Shown here: in pieces, positions 1 to 5,915 of the stretch
Position numbering within the stretch: the stretch's first letter is position 1
How the letters are laid out: each line of letters opens with the position of its first letter
Assembly (NCBI GenBank): GCA_030432815.1
Contig: JAUILB010000190.1
Span: 1-5,915 of the forward strand
DNA length: 5,915 nucleotides
Source of the DNA: Alphaproteobacteria bacterium
GTDB lineage: Bacteria; Pseudomonadota; Alphaproteobacteria; Sphingomonadales; Emcibacteraceae
Direction of reading: 5' to 3'
The notes under the pieces: model-generated
Seen by the model: only the letters and a program-made list of their open reading frames with translations
Database searches by the model: none
What the model was told of the DNA's origin: nothing
Position numbers and translations under genes: made by a program

Positions 1-960
1 CTCTGGATTAGTGTGCTGACCGGTGGTGCCTGGGTATTTTATTTTACCGACGCACCGACACTTTACCAACAGTTCCTGAATTTCGAAGCACCTGCAACCA
101 CCTATTTATGGGTGGCCATCTTTACAACAACCACATATCTGCTTGGTGGTTTTGCACGTGAGCAGGTTTGTACATATATGTGCCCCTGGCCACGCATCCA
201 GGCAGCAATGATGGACGAGGATACTCTGGCGGTTACCTATCGGTATGATCGTGGTGAACCGCGTGGTCCTCATAAAAAGGGGGATGGCTGGGAAGGACGT
301 GGTGACTGTATTCAATGTAGGCAATGTGTGGTTGTATGTCCGCAAGGCATTGACATTAGGGAAGGGGCGCAGCTTTCATGCATTCAATGTTCACTTTGTA
401 TTGATGCCTGTGACGCGGTTATGGAAAAGATAGGCCGGCCTAAGGGTTTGATCGCTTACGATTCTTTGGCAAATTTTGACAGACGGGCACAAAATAAAAA
501 AGCCAAGATAAATATAATTCGGCCAAGGGTGCTTATATACACTGCGCTGCTTTCGGTTATTGGGTTATTGGTTCTTTATAATCTGCTTGGTAAAGCAGAA
601 ATAGATCTGAATATTTTAAGGGACCGGAACCCCGTTTTCGTCACACTGGCGAACGGTGAAATAAGAAACGGATATACGGTAAAACTGCTTAATATGTCCG
701 GTATTCAGCAGCTTTATTCAATCAAAGTAGCCGGTTTGGATAATTACCAAACGCAGATTGTGGGCGTTGATGCTGAGGAAGGCCAAACCGAATTTGACAT
801 ATTGGTGGACGCGGATGTCTTACGTTCTGTAAAACTATATGTAACAGCACCGCAAACATCACTGAACAGTGATAGTAAAGACATTGATTTTATAGTTTTA
901 TCATCAGATGGTGAAGTGCTTGTTGAAAAGCAAAGCACCTTTAAAGGACCGGGGGTATAA
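1..960 (+). CDS. ccoG: CcoG (FixG/RdxA) cbb3 oxidase assembly polyferredoxin, 5'-truncated by window edge
   Basis: Membrane iron-sulfur protein for biogenesis of cbb3-type cytochrome c oxidase; family members have been shown to act as cupric reductases that supply Cu(I). The frame is open from the first base, so the true start lies upstream; 319 residues are visible of a usual 460-500, and the first membrane helices are missing. Seen: the family hallmark CTYMCPWPRIQ (cysteines at nt 169 and 181), two 4Fe-4S ferredoxin-type clusters of CxxCxxCxxxC form (cysteines at 307, 316, 325, 337 and at 379, 388, 397, 409), a hydrophobic helix at about 529-591, then the periplasmic Ig-like FixG C-terminal domain with the typical RDRNP...IRNGYTVKLLNM stretch (about 620-700). 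All cluster cysteines are intact. The stop is 3 bp before ccoH, which supports an operon. The GTG at nt 13 is only an internal valine. Identification is secure; only the N-terminus is unseen. Confidence 0.96.
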   Translation, partial: LWISVLTGGAWVFYFTDAPTLYQQFLNFEAPATTYLWVAIFTTTTYLLGGFAREQVCTYMCPWPRIQAAMMDEDTLAVTYRYDRGEPRGPHKKGDGWEGRGDCIQCRQCVVVCPQGIDIREGAQLSCIQCSLCIDACDAVMEKIGRPKGLIAYDSLANFDRRAQNKKAKINIIRPRVLIYTALLSVIGLLVLYNLLGKAEIDLNILRDRNPVFVTLANGEIRNGYTVKLLNMSGIQQLYSIKVAGLDNYQTQIVGVDAEEGQTEFDILVDADVLRSVKLYVTAPQTSLNSDSKDIDFIVLSSDGEVLVEKQSTFKGPGV

Positions 961-963
961 GTT

Positions 964-1461
964 ATGGAACAATCCGTTGATAAGAAGAAAACGCTTACGG
1001 GTTGGCATGTGCTGGCCGGATTTATTGGCTTCTTTCTGACGATTATAACGGCTAACGGTATAATGACCTATTATGCGCTTGGTACTTGGCAAGGTGTGGA
1101 AACTGAAGATGCTTATATCAAAGGCCTTAATTATAATCAGCAATTGGAGCAGGCCCAAAACCAGCAAAGTTCGCAGTGGAAAATATCGCTTGACCAGCTA
1201 CCCAAAATAATGTCCGGTGATCAAATTTCCCTGTCGCTTATACATCCAACATATAATACGGATGTATCAAAAGTATCTGCCGAGTTCATAAGACCGATTG
1301 AAAAGGGTTATGACTTCGAAGTTGAACTTAAAGCTCAGGATAAACATCATTATTTGTCGCCCGTGACATTTCCATTAAAAGGTAACTGGAAAATACGTGT
1401 CAAAGTTACGTTCGAAGACGGTGCTGAAATGTATCTGACAGACCGAATGGAGATTAGGTAA
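964..1461 (+). CDS. ccoH: CcoH (FixH) cbb3 oxidase assembly membrane protein
   Basis: Small FixH-family protein, 165 residues, a normal length for the family. CcoH is known to interact with the cbb3 oxidase (notably CcoN) and is needed for its stable assembly; no catalytic activity is known. The sequence shows a short cytoplasmic N-terminus with lysines, one transmembrane helix at about residues 16-38 beginning with the family motif TGWHVLAGFIGFF, followed by the FixH-typical ANGIMTYYALGTWQG and AYIKGLNYNQQLEQAQ segments. The rest (about residues 70-165) is a soluble domain, beta-rich by appearance and expected in the periplasm. ATG at 964 follows the ccoG stop by 3 bp; a G-run at 951-955 is the only possible ribosome binding site, so translation may depend on coupling to ccoG. 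It is followed after 5 bp by ccoI. Confidence 0.93.
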   Translation: MEQSVDKKKTLTGWHVLAGFIGFFLTIITANGIMTYYALGTWQGVETEDAYIKGLNYNQQLEQAQNQQSSQWKISLDQLPKIMSGDQISLSLIHPTYNTDVSKVSAEFIRPIEKGYDFEVELKAQDKHHYLSPVTFPLKGNWKIRVKVTFEDGAEMYLTDRMEIR

Positions 1462-1466
1462 CCAAC

Positions 1467-3650
1467 ATGTCGCTGGAACAAAATTCAGTAGAACAGTTTG
1501 TTGTTGAAGGATTAAGTTGTCCATCTTGCATCAGGAAGGTTGAAGGGGCATTAAAAGAAAACCCGAAAGTAGGCGATGCAAGGTTAAATCTATCGACACA
1601 AAGACTTTCTGTTGAATGGGCCAATGACAATCACCATGATCCTGATGATAGTTTACTGATAATAGATATCCTGAAAAAGATAGGCTTTAATGCATACCCG
1701 CTTCGTGAAAAGAAAAATACTTCTGATGAAACAGAGTTAAAGGGACTTTTAAGAGCGATAGCCGTCGCAGGATTTGCAGCCGCGAATGTTATGCTGCTTT
1801 CTGTATCTGATTGGTTTGGTGCTGATATGGGAGAAAGTACACGGCAGCTTTTTAAATGGGTTTCCGCCCTCATTGTGCTGCCTGCTGCTGCATATGCAGG
1901 CCTTCCTTTTTATCGGTCCGCGTGGAGTGCGTTAAGGCATAAAAGGCTTAACATGGAAGTTCCCATTTCTGTTGCTGTAATACTTGCGTGCGGCATGAGC
2001 CTTGCACAGGCCATTTCCGGCAGCGGTGAAACTTATTTTGATGCTGCTATAATGCTTTTGTTTTTCCTTCTTATTGGGCGTTATCTCGACCGTAAAATGC
2101 GCGCTAGTGCCAAATCAACAGCACAAAACCTTGTAAGTCACCAGTCCTTTTTTGCGAATGTGTTGAATAGGGATGGTTCCATAACAAAAACCATGCTGGA
2201 ACATGTGAAGATTGGAGATAGCATTATTGTCGGATCCGGAGAACGCGTGCCGATTGATGGCTGCGTAATAATGGGAAAATCACAAATTGATGCCAGCCTT
2301 ATTACAGGTGAAACAACACCGGAAGAAGTGTGCATCGGCAGCAAGGTTTATGCGGGCACGATTAATTTGGGGCAACCCATTGATGTAAAAGTCGAACATT
2401 CATCAGGTAATACAACATTGGATGAAATCATCCACCTTATGGAAAATGCGGAACAAAATAGGGCAAAATATGTCCGCCTGGCTGATAAGGCTGCGGGTAT
2501 TTATGCGCCGTTGGTTCATTTGATGGCACTTCTTACATTTCTGGCTTGGTTTTTCATTGCTGGAATCGGATGGCAGTCTTCACTTATTACGGCTATTTCA
2601 GTGTTGATCATTACCTGCCCCTGTGCCCTGGGGCTTGCTGTTCCTGTGGTTCAGGTGGTTGCATCTGGCAGGCTTTTTAAAGCCGGTGTTTTGCTTAAAT
2701 CGCCGGACGGTCTTGAGCGTTTGGCTGAAATTGATACAGTTGTCTTTGATAAAACGGGTTCGCTTACACTAGGTACACCTCAGGTGGACAGTTTCGGCAC
2801 CGCGATGGTGAAAGAATTGCAGATAGCAATGACGATGGCGTCGAGATCAGCACACCCATTAAGTCGTGCTTTTGTTGCTTTCTGCGAAGCAAAAAAAATT
2901 AGTAGTGCTGAAAAAGTTGAGGAGATAGAAGAAGAGGCAGGACTAGGTTTAAGAGCAATTCATGAAGGTTGTGAATATAGGCTAGGGAATCGCAAATGGT
3001 GCAATATTGGTGATGATCATGATCAAGTATCTAATCACAGTGAAATATGGTTGGTTGGCCCGAATAACCGCACCGTAAAATTTACATTTAAAGACAAACT
3101 TCGCTCTGATGCGCGTGAGACGATTGACTGGTTTAAGCAAAATAATCTTGATGTTATTATTTTGTCAGGTGACAGATTACCTGTGGTCATGGAACTGGCG
3201 GATCATTTGAAAGTGGAACACTATTTCGGCGAAATTAAGCCACAGGATAAGGCAAAAAAAATAGAAGAACTTAAACAGCAAGGACATAAGATATTAATGG
3301 TTGGAGACGGTTTAAATGATGCACCGGCACTTGCTGCAGCCAATGTTTCCATTTCACCATCAACAGCAGCAGATATAAGTCAAACGGCATCAGATTTTGT
3401 TTTTCTTCCGCAAGGACTTTCCAGTTTGGTTGATGCCTATAAAATATCCCAAAAAAGCAGACGGCTTGTGTTTACAAATTTTGGGTTCGCCGCGCTTTAT
3501 AATCTGATAGCAGTACCCTTTGCTGCACTCGGTTTCTTAACACCGCTTGCTGCGGCCCTTGCGATGAGCGGTTCATCAATTGTTGTTATTTTGAACGCAA
3601 TGAGATTAAATCTTGCTAATCCTGTGGATTTTGGAAGGATCAAAAAATGA
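1467..3650 (+). CDS. ccoI: CcoI (FixI/CopA2-type) P1B copper-exporting ATPase for cbb3 oxidase
   Basis: Copper-translocating P1B-type ATPase, 727 residues, full length. FixI/CcoI proteins export Cu(I) across the inner membrane at low rate for metalation of the cbb3 oxidase rather than for bulk detoxification. Visible in order: an N-terminal heavy-metal-associated domain with the GLSCPSC metal site (C18, C21); membrane helices at about residues 95-205; actuator domain with TGET (280-283); CPC metal-binding motif in the membrane (C384, C386); phosphorylation site DKTGS with D428; nucleotide-domain HP motif (H463, P464); SGDR (567-570) in place of the TGDN-type motif; GDGLNDAP hinge (613-620); C-terminal helices with YN (678-679) and MSGSS (700-704). 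All catalytic and metal-binding residues are present. The DKTGS form (Ser for the more common Thr) is conservative. The ATG at 1467 is preceded by GGAG/AGG at 1449-1458. The stop overlaps the ccoS start (ATGA at 3647-3650). Assignment as CcoI rather than general CopA rests on motifs plus the ccoGH-ccoS context. Confidence 0.97.
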   Translation: MSLEQNSVEQFVVEGLSCPSCIRKVEGALKENPKVGDARLNLSTQRLSVEWANDNHHDPDDSLLIIDILKKIGFNAYPLREKKNTSDETELKGLLRAIAVAGFAAANVMLLSVSDWFGADMGESTRQLFKWVSALIVLPAAAYAGLPFYRSAWSALRHKRLNMEVPISVAVILACGMSLAQAISGSGETYFDAAIMLLFFLLIGRYLDRKMRASAKSTAQNLVSHQSFFANVLNRDGSITKTMLEHVKIGDSIIVGSGERVPIDGCVIMGKSQIDASLITGETTPEEVCIGSKVYAGTINLGQPIDVKVEHSSGNTTLDEIIHLMENAEQNRAKYVRLADKAAGIYAPLVHLMALLTFLAWFFIAGIGWQSSLITAISVLIITCPCALGLAVPVVQVVASGRLFKAGVLLKSPDGLERLAEIDTVVFDKTGSLTLGTPQVDSFGTAMVKELQIAMTMASRSAHPLSRAFVAFCEAKKISSAEKVEEIEEEAGLGLRAIHEGCEYRLGNRKWCNIGDDHDQVSNHSEIWLVGPNNRTVKFTFKDKLRSDARETIDWFKQNNLDVIILSGDRLPVVMELADHLKVEHYFGEIKPQDKAKKIEELKQQGHKILMVGDGLNDAPALAAANVSISPSTAADISQTASDFVFLPQGLSSLVDAYKISQKSRRLVFTNFGFAALYNLIAVPFAALGFLTPLAAALAMSGSSIVVILNAMRLNLANPVDFGRIKK
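3633..3639 (+). promoter_or_regulatory. Ribosome binding site of ccoS
   Basis: GGAAGGA lies 7 bp before the ATG at 3647, inside the 3' end of ccoI. It is the clearest Shine-Dalgarno match in the cco cluster and fixes the ccoS start at the ATGA overlap; the other nearby ATG (3651) is in a frame that closes after five codons. Confidence 0.7.
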
Positions 3651-3811
3651 ATGTTCTGGCATTTTTAATTCCAGTAGCTCTTTTAATGGGACTGGGCGGA
3701 TTAATTTCATTTCTGTGGTCGCTTAAATCAGGACAGTTTGATGATTTACAGGGCGCAACGTACCGTGCTTTGTTTGAGGAAGATGATATTGAACGGGACA
3801 AATCGGAATAG
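3647..3811 (+). CDS. ccoS: CcoS (FixS) small cbb3 oxidase maturation protein
   Basis: 54-residue protein, a normal size for the FixS/CcoS family. Members are single-span membrane proteins needed to obtain active cbb3 oxidase with its cofactors (heme and CuB) inserted; the mechanism is not well defined. The sequence shows one hydrophobic helix at residues 3-24 and immediately after it the family signature SGQFDDLQGATYR (28-40), then an acidic tail (EEDDIERDKSE). The start overlaps the ccoI stop by 4 bp (ATGA), typical of translational coupling and in keeping with a product made in step with CcoI. The gene ends with TAG at 3809-3811 and is the last of the cco cluster. The product is short but the motif makes the call firm. 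Confidence 0.94.
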   Translation: MNVLAFLIPVALLMGLGGLISFLWSLKSGQFDDLQGATYRALFEEDDIERDKSE

Positions 3812-3897
3812 TTGACCAAATCTTTATATGTTTTGTTAATTCTCATTATAAGTTGATTTGATACGTAAAACTCAATTTTTTCAAAAACATGACTGAC

Positions 3898-3903
3898 TAT
3901 AAT
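3898..3903 (+). promoter_or_regulatory. Possible sigma-70 -10 element
   Basis: Exact TATAAT hexamer in the ccoS-amt gap. At 16-18 bp spacing the -35 position is a T-rich run with poor similarity to TTGACA, and no extended -10 TG is present. If used, it would give amt a second, longer leader of about 160 nt. In such AT-rich DNA the hexamer could arise by chance. Confidence 0.25.
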
Positions 3904-3932
3904 ATAGGCGACATTGGATGTTCTTGGGATTA

Positions 3933-3951
3933 ATGCCTATTAAATATGCAT
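3933..3951. promoter_or_regulatory. 19-bp inverted repeat, candidate NtrC-type enhancer site
   Basis: ATGCCTATTAAATATGCAT is a dyad around the A at 3942: of nine pairs, eight match (only C3937/T3947 does not). The TGC...GCA ends and 17-bp core resemble the outer part of NtrC sites (TGCAC-N7-GTGCA), though the inner CAC/GTG bases are not kept. Its centre is 72 bp upstream of the -24 GG of the putative sigma-54 promoter, about 97 bp before the expected transcription start, a fitting distance for an enhancer. The dyad is seen; NtrC as its ligand is inferred. Confidence 0.4.
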
Positions 3952-4012
3952 AATTCAATATCACAATTATAAACTTTTAATAAGAATTGCTGAATTCCGC
4001 GGTTTTCTGAAT

Positions 4013-4028
4013 TGGCACGCTTCTTGTA
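4013..4028 (+). promoter_or_regulatory. Candidate sigma-54 (RpoN) -24/-12 promoter of amt
   Basis: TGGCAC-N5-TTGTA matches the RpoN consensus TGGCAC-N5-TTGCA with the exact spacing: GG at 4014-4015, ten bases, then the -12 dinucleotide at 4026-4027. The only deviation is GT instead of GC at -12, which may weaken it. Transcription would start near 4038-4040, leaving a leader of about 32 nt that contains the ribosome binding site. Ammonium transporter genes are classic NtrC/sigma-54 targets, so motif and gene agree. Confidence 0.65.
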
Positions 4029-4056
4029 ATGCATACATGAGCCGTCAGAAATTTAG

Positions 4057-4063
4057 AAAAGGA
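4057..4063 (+). promoter_or_regulatory. Ribosome binding site deciding the GTG start of amt
   Basis: AAAAGGA ends 7 bp before the GTG at 4071. An in-frame TAA at 4065-4067 excludes any earlier start, and the next in-frame ATG (codon 23) falls inside the first membrane helix, so GTG is the only sensible start. Confidence 0.65.
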
Positions 4064-4070
4064 TTAACGT

Positions 4071-5309
4071 GTGAATAAAGTAACCAGCAGCGAAGATGTA
4101 TTTTTTATTTTAATTGGGGCGATTCTTGTTTTCGCAATGCATGCAGGGTTTGCCTTTTTGGAATTGGGAAGTGTTAGAAAGAAAAACCAAGTAAATGCTC
4201 TGGTTAAAATTATATCCGATTTTGCGATCTCGACCGTAGTTTACTTTTTTATTGGCTATTATATCGCATACGGGGTTAGCTTTTTTGGAAGTGCCGCTGA
4301 AATTAGCGGAATGACGAGTGGCTCTCTTTTTGCTGCGGGTGGTTATGATTTGGTAAAGTTTTTTTTCCTTATGACGTTTGCGGCTGCTATTCCGGCCATT
4401 ATATCAGGGGGAATAGCAGAAAGAAGTAGGTTTAAACCACAGCTCTTCGCGACAGCAGTTATTGTGGGCCTTATTTATCCATTTTATGAAGGGATGGTTT
4501 GGGGATCATTATTTGGTTTTCAAGGCATAATAATAAGTTGGTTTGGGGTACCTTTCCATGATTTTGCCGGGTCAATTGTTGTTCATGCTATGGGGGGGTG
4601 GCTTGCGCTTGGGGCAGTGGTTGTTCTGGGCGCGCGTATAGGACGTTATAGAAATGGTGGCACACCAGTTGGCATTCCTCCGTCCAATATTCCTTATCTT
4701 GCACTTGGTTCATGGGTTTTATGTATTGGATGGTTTGGGTTTAACGTTATGAGTGCTCAAAAATTGACTGACGCTAGCGGGCTTGTGGCGCTAAATAGTC
4801 TGATGTCTATGGTTGGCGGCATTCTATCTGCGCTTGTCATTGGTAGAAAAGATCCCGGGTTTGTACATAATGGGGCGCTAGCCGGGTTAGTGGCAGTATG
4901 TGCCGGTTCAGATATTATGCATCCTCTTGGTGCATTGTGCGTGGGTTCTGTTGCGGGTATTATATTCGTACAAACATTTACATTGTGCGGTAATAAATGG
5001 AAAATTGATGATGTTCTTGGTGTCTGGCCGCTTCATGGTCTTTGCGGGGTATGGGGTGGAATAGCGTCGGGTATTTTTGGTCAAGAACTACTTTTTGGTC
5101 TTGGTGGTGTAAACTTTTTTGCGCAAGTTGTCGGATCGCTTGTGGGAGTTGCTATTGCGTTGGTTGGGGGTTTTACGGTTTTTTGGCTCATAAAAAAAAC
5201 GATGGGTTTCCGTTTGTCCCGGGAAGATGAAATTATGGGCGCTGATCTGGCAATCCACAAAATTAGTGCAACACCGGAAGAGGATTTTGGAATGCGTAGA
5301 TCATATTAG
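4071..5309 (+). CDS. amt: Amt-family ammonium transporter
   Basis: Inner-membrane ammonium transporter, 412 residues with about eleven hydrophobic segments, a usual Amt length. Visible family marks: the first helix with MHAGFAFLELGSVRKKN (23-39), AERSRF (116-121), MVWG (142-145), DFAGS (164-168) with the conserved Asp, the pore twin histidines H172 (VVHAMGG) and H322 (PLHGLCG), and GWFGFN (220-225) containing the aromatic gate region. D164 and H172 keep the 8-residue spacing of E. coli AmtB D160/H168. The C-terminal cytoplasmic tail begins around KKTMGFRLSREDEIMGADLAIH and ends in ISATPEED..., differing from the common LDxxxHGExAY ending, so control by a PII protein may differ. No signal peptide is apparent. 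Start is GTG at 4071 (see ribosome binding site). A sigma-54-like promoter upstream suggests induction on nitrogen limitation. No glnK neighbour is seen. A sensor-type Amt is possible but no fused signalling domain is present. Confidence 0.95.
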   Translation: MNKVTSSEDVFFILIGAILVFAMHAGFAFLELGSVRKKNQVNALVKIISDFAISTVVYFFIGYYIAYGVSFFGSAAEISGMTSGSLFAAGGYDLVKFFFLMTFAAAIPAIISGGIAERSRFKPQLFATAVIVGLIYPFYEGMVWGSLFGFQGIIISWFGVPFHDFAGSIVVHAMGGWLALGAVVVLGARIGRYRNGGTPVGIPPSNIPYLALGSWVLCIGWFGFNVMSAQKLTDASGLVALNSLMSMVGGILSALVIGRKDPGFVHNGALAGLVAVCAGSDIMHPLGALCVGSVAGIIFVQTFTLCGNKWKIDDVLGVWPLHGLCGVWGGIASGIFGQELLFGLGGVNFFAQVVGSLVGVAIALVGGFTVFWLIKKTMGFRLSREDEIMGADLAIHKISATPEEDFGMRRSY

Positions 5310-5915
5310 GAAATCAAAGCGGTATAAAGCATTCGCACGCCGGCAATGAACAGGAAAAGTCCAAAAACGAGAGAAAGTTTTTTTCGTGAAAGCTTGTGAG
5401 CAAGCTTCGCGCCCAGCGGCGCAGATAATACTGTTGCCGGTGAAATAATTAAAAGCCCGATAATATTTACAAATCCAAAGCTACCCATCGGAAGGGACGG
5501 GTGTCCCCAGCCGGCAATAATAAAGCCCGCTGTACCCGGCAGACTGATGATTAGGCCAAAAAGTGATGACGTGCCTACGGCCTGATGAATGGGGCGGGAA
5601 AGCAACGTCAATATCGGTACGGTCATAGACCCGCCACCAATACCCATCATTGTTGATATTGTTCCTATCGAAAAGGGGATTGGGGAAGCTTTTATTCCGG
5701 TAGGCACAGTATCCGAAATAATTTTATCTTCAAGTGGTAGAATCATTTTAAGCGCAACAAGAAGAGCGATGACCGCAAATACAGCGGCCAAAACGCTGCT
5801 TTCCACCTGCGATGCGATCCACGTCCCGAATATAGCACCAAGTAAAATAAAGGGACCCCAATGCCTGACCAGATTTAAATCTACGGCCCCCTTTGCATGA
5901 TGCGCACGTGCCGAT
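5306..5915 (-). CDS. TauE/SafE (TSUP) family membrane transporter, 5'-truncated by window edge
   Basis: Member of the TauE/SafE family (PF01925), multi-span inner-membrane proteins, some of which export sulfite or move organosulfur compounds; for most the substrate is unknown and nothing here fixes it. The minus-strand frame is open to the window edge, giving 202 visible residues of a usual 250-280, so the N-terminal part is outside. A GTG at 5806 is internal: the 36 codons before it continue with the family-typical mid-loop and helix (HHAKGAVDLNLVRHWGPF). Other marks are the second-repeat glycine motif GIGGGSMTVPIL (around 5610-5644) followed by HQAVGTSSLFG and LPGTAGF, and a final basic stretch and helix (HKLSRKKLSLVFGLFLFIAG). 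The gene converges on amt and its TAA (5308-5306) overlaps the amt TAG. No functional link with amt is implied by this arrangement. Confidence 0.93.
   Translation of the reverse strand, partial: SARAHHAKGAVDLNLVRHWGPFILLGAIFGTWIASQVESSVLAAVFAVIALLVALKMILPLEDKIISDTVPTGIKASPIPFSIGTISTMMGIGGGSMTVPILTLLSRPIHQAVGTSSLFGLIISLPGTAGFIIAGWGHPSLPMGSFGFVNIIGLLIISPATVLSAPLGAKLAHKLSRKKLSLVFGLFLFIAGVRMLYTALIS
5390..5407. repeat. Perfect 7-bp inverted repeat (hairpin) inside the TSUP gene
   Basis: AAGCTTG-TGAG-CAAGCTT forms a perfect stem of 7 bp with a 4-base loop, about 80 bp beyond the amt stop. It encodes part of the AKLAHKL segment of the transporter. It is not followed by a T-tract on either strand, so it is not a standard intrinsic terminator, but it is the only compact hairpin I saw downstream of amt. 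Confidence 0.5.

Larger units (their letters stand above)
3812..4070. other. AT-rich intergenic region between ccoS and amt, no gene seen
   Basis: 259 bp with stop codons in all frames and no protein or RNA gene that I can support. It contains a 19-bp dyad (3933-3951), a lone TATAAT (3898-3903) and a candidate sigma-54 promoter (4013-4028). A tandem TTGAT (3853-3862) and a 7-bp direct repeat CTGAATT (3990-3996 and 4007-4013) are also present, without known meaning. No G+C-rich hairpin followed by a T-tract was found after ccoS, so how cco transcription ends is not visible. No complete FNR box (TTGAT-N4-ATCAA) was found. Confidence 0.8.

Noticed and set aside
13..15. GTG as start of ccoG
   Set aside because: The frame is open upstream to the window edge and the product from here would lack the N-terminal membrane helices of the family; it is an internal valine of a truncated gene.
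3812..3840. TTGACC with GTTAAT 17 bp downstream as a sigma-70 promoter
   Set aside because: The -10 matches only four of six bases and the -35 begins directly at the ccoS stop; too weak to call in AT-rich DNA.
3640..3846. Minus-strand open frame of 68 codons over ccoS
   Set aside because: It lies opposite ccoS, which has the SGQFDDL family signature and a good ribosome binding site; the antisense product has no recognisable features.
3853..3875. TTGATTTGATACG... as an FNR/FixK box linked to microaerobic control of the cco cluster
   Set aside because: The left half TTGAT is present twice, but no ATCAA half lies at the required 4-bp spacing; the nearest TCAA is too far away.
3876..3887. TTTTTTCAAAAA as an intrinsic terminator for ccoS
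   Set aside because: The arms are only A/T with almost no loop, so no stable RNA hairpin would form, and no T-tract follows it.
5804..5806. GTG as start of the TSUP gene
   Set aside because: The 36 in-frame codons upstream encode typical family sequence and the frame continues past the window edge.
5589..5900. Plus-strand open frame of 103 codons
   Set aside because: It is antisense to the TauE/SafE transporter gene, whose minus-strand translation has clear family motifs; the plus-strand product shows no recognisable feature.

Overview
The window (5,915 bp, fairly AT-rich, all genes Gram-negative in character) looks like part of a proteobacterial chromosome. The closest feel is a low-GC alphaproteobacterium: the FixG/FixH/FixI/FixS-like proteins and their gene order match that group best. 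This is judged from protein motifs alone, and a gammaproteobacterium cannot be excluded.

Positions 1-3811 (+ strand) hold the assembly cluster for cbb3-type cytochrome c oxidase in its conserved order: ccoG (5' end cut off by the window edge), ccoH, ccoI and ccoS. Gaps are 3 bp and 5 bp, and ccoI and ccoS overlap by 4 bp, so this is one transcription unit with likely translational coupling. CcoG is a membrane polyferredoxin/cupric reductase, CcoI a P1B copper ATPase that moves Cu(I) out of the cytoplasm for the oxidase CuB centre, and CcoH and CcoS are small membrane assembly factors. The structural genes ccoNOPQ would be expected upstream of the window.

Positions 3812-4070 are a 259-bp AT-rich intergenic region without a credible gene. 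It carries a good candidate sigma-54 (-24/-12) promoter about 43 bp before the next start codon, and a near-perfect 19-bp dyad roughly 70 bp further upstream that sits where an NtrC enhancer would be expected. No clear intrinsic terminator was seen after ccoS.

Positions 4071-5309 (+) encode a complete Amt-family ammonium transporter starting with GTG. With the putative sigma-54 promoter it reads as a nitrogen-starvation-inducible uptake gene, but no glnK/glnB gene lies next to it in the window. Positions 5306-5915 (- strand) are the C-terminal three quarters of a TauE/SafE (TSUP) family membrane transporter running convergently into amt; the stop codons of the two genes overlap.

The content is mostly familiar. 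I did not find a convincing undescribed system. The points most worth a second look are the regulatory region of amt and the overlapping convergent gene ends.
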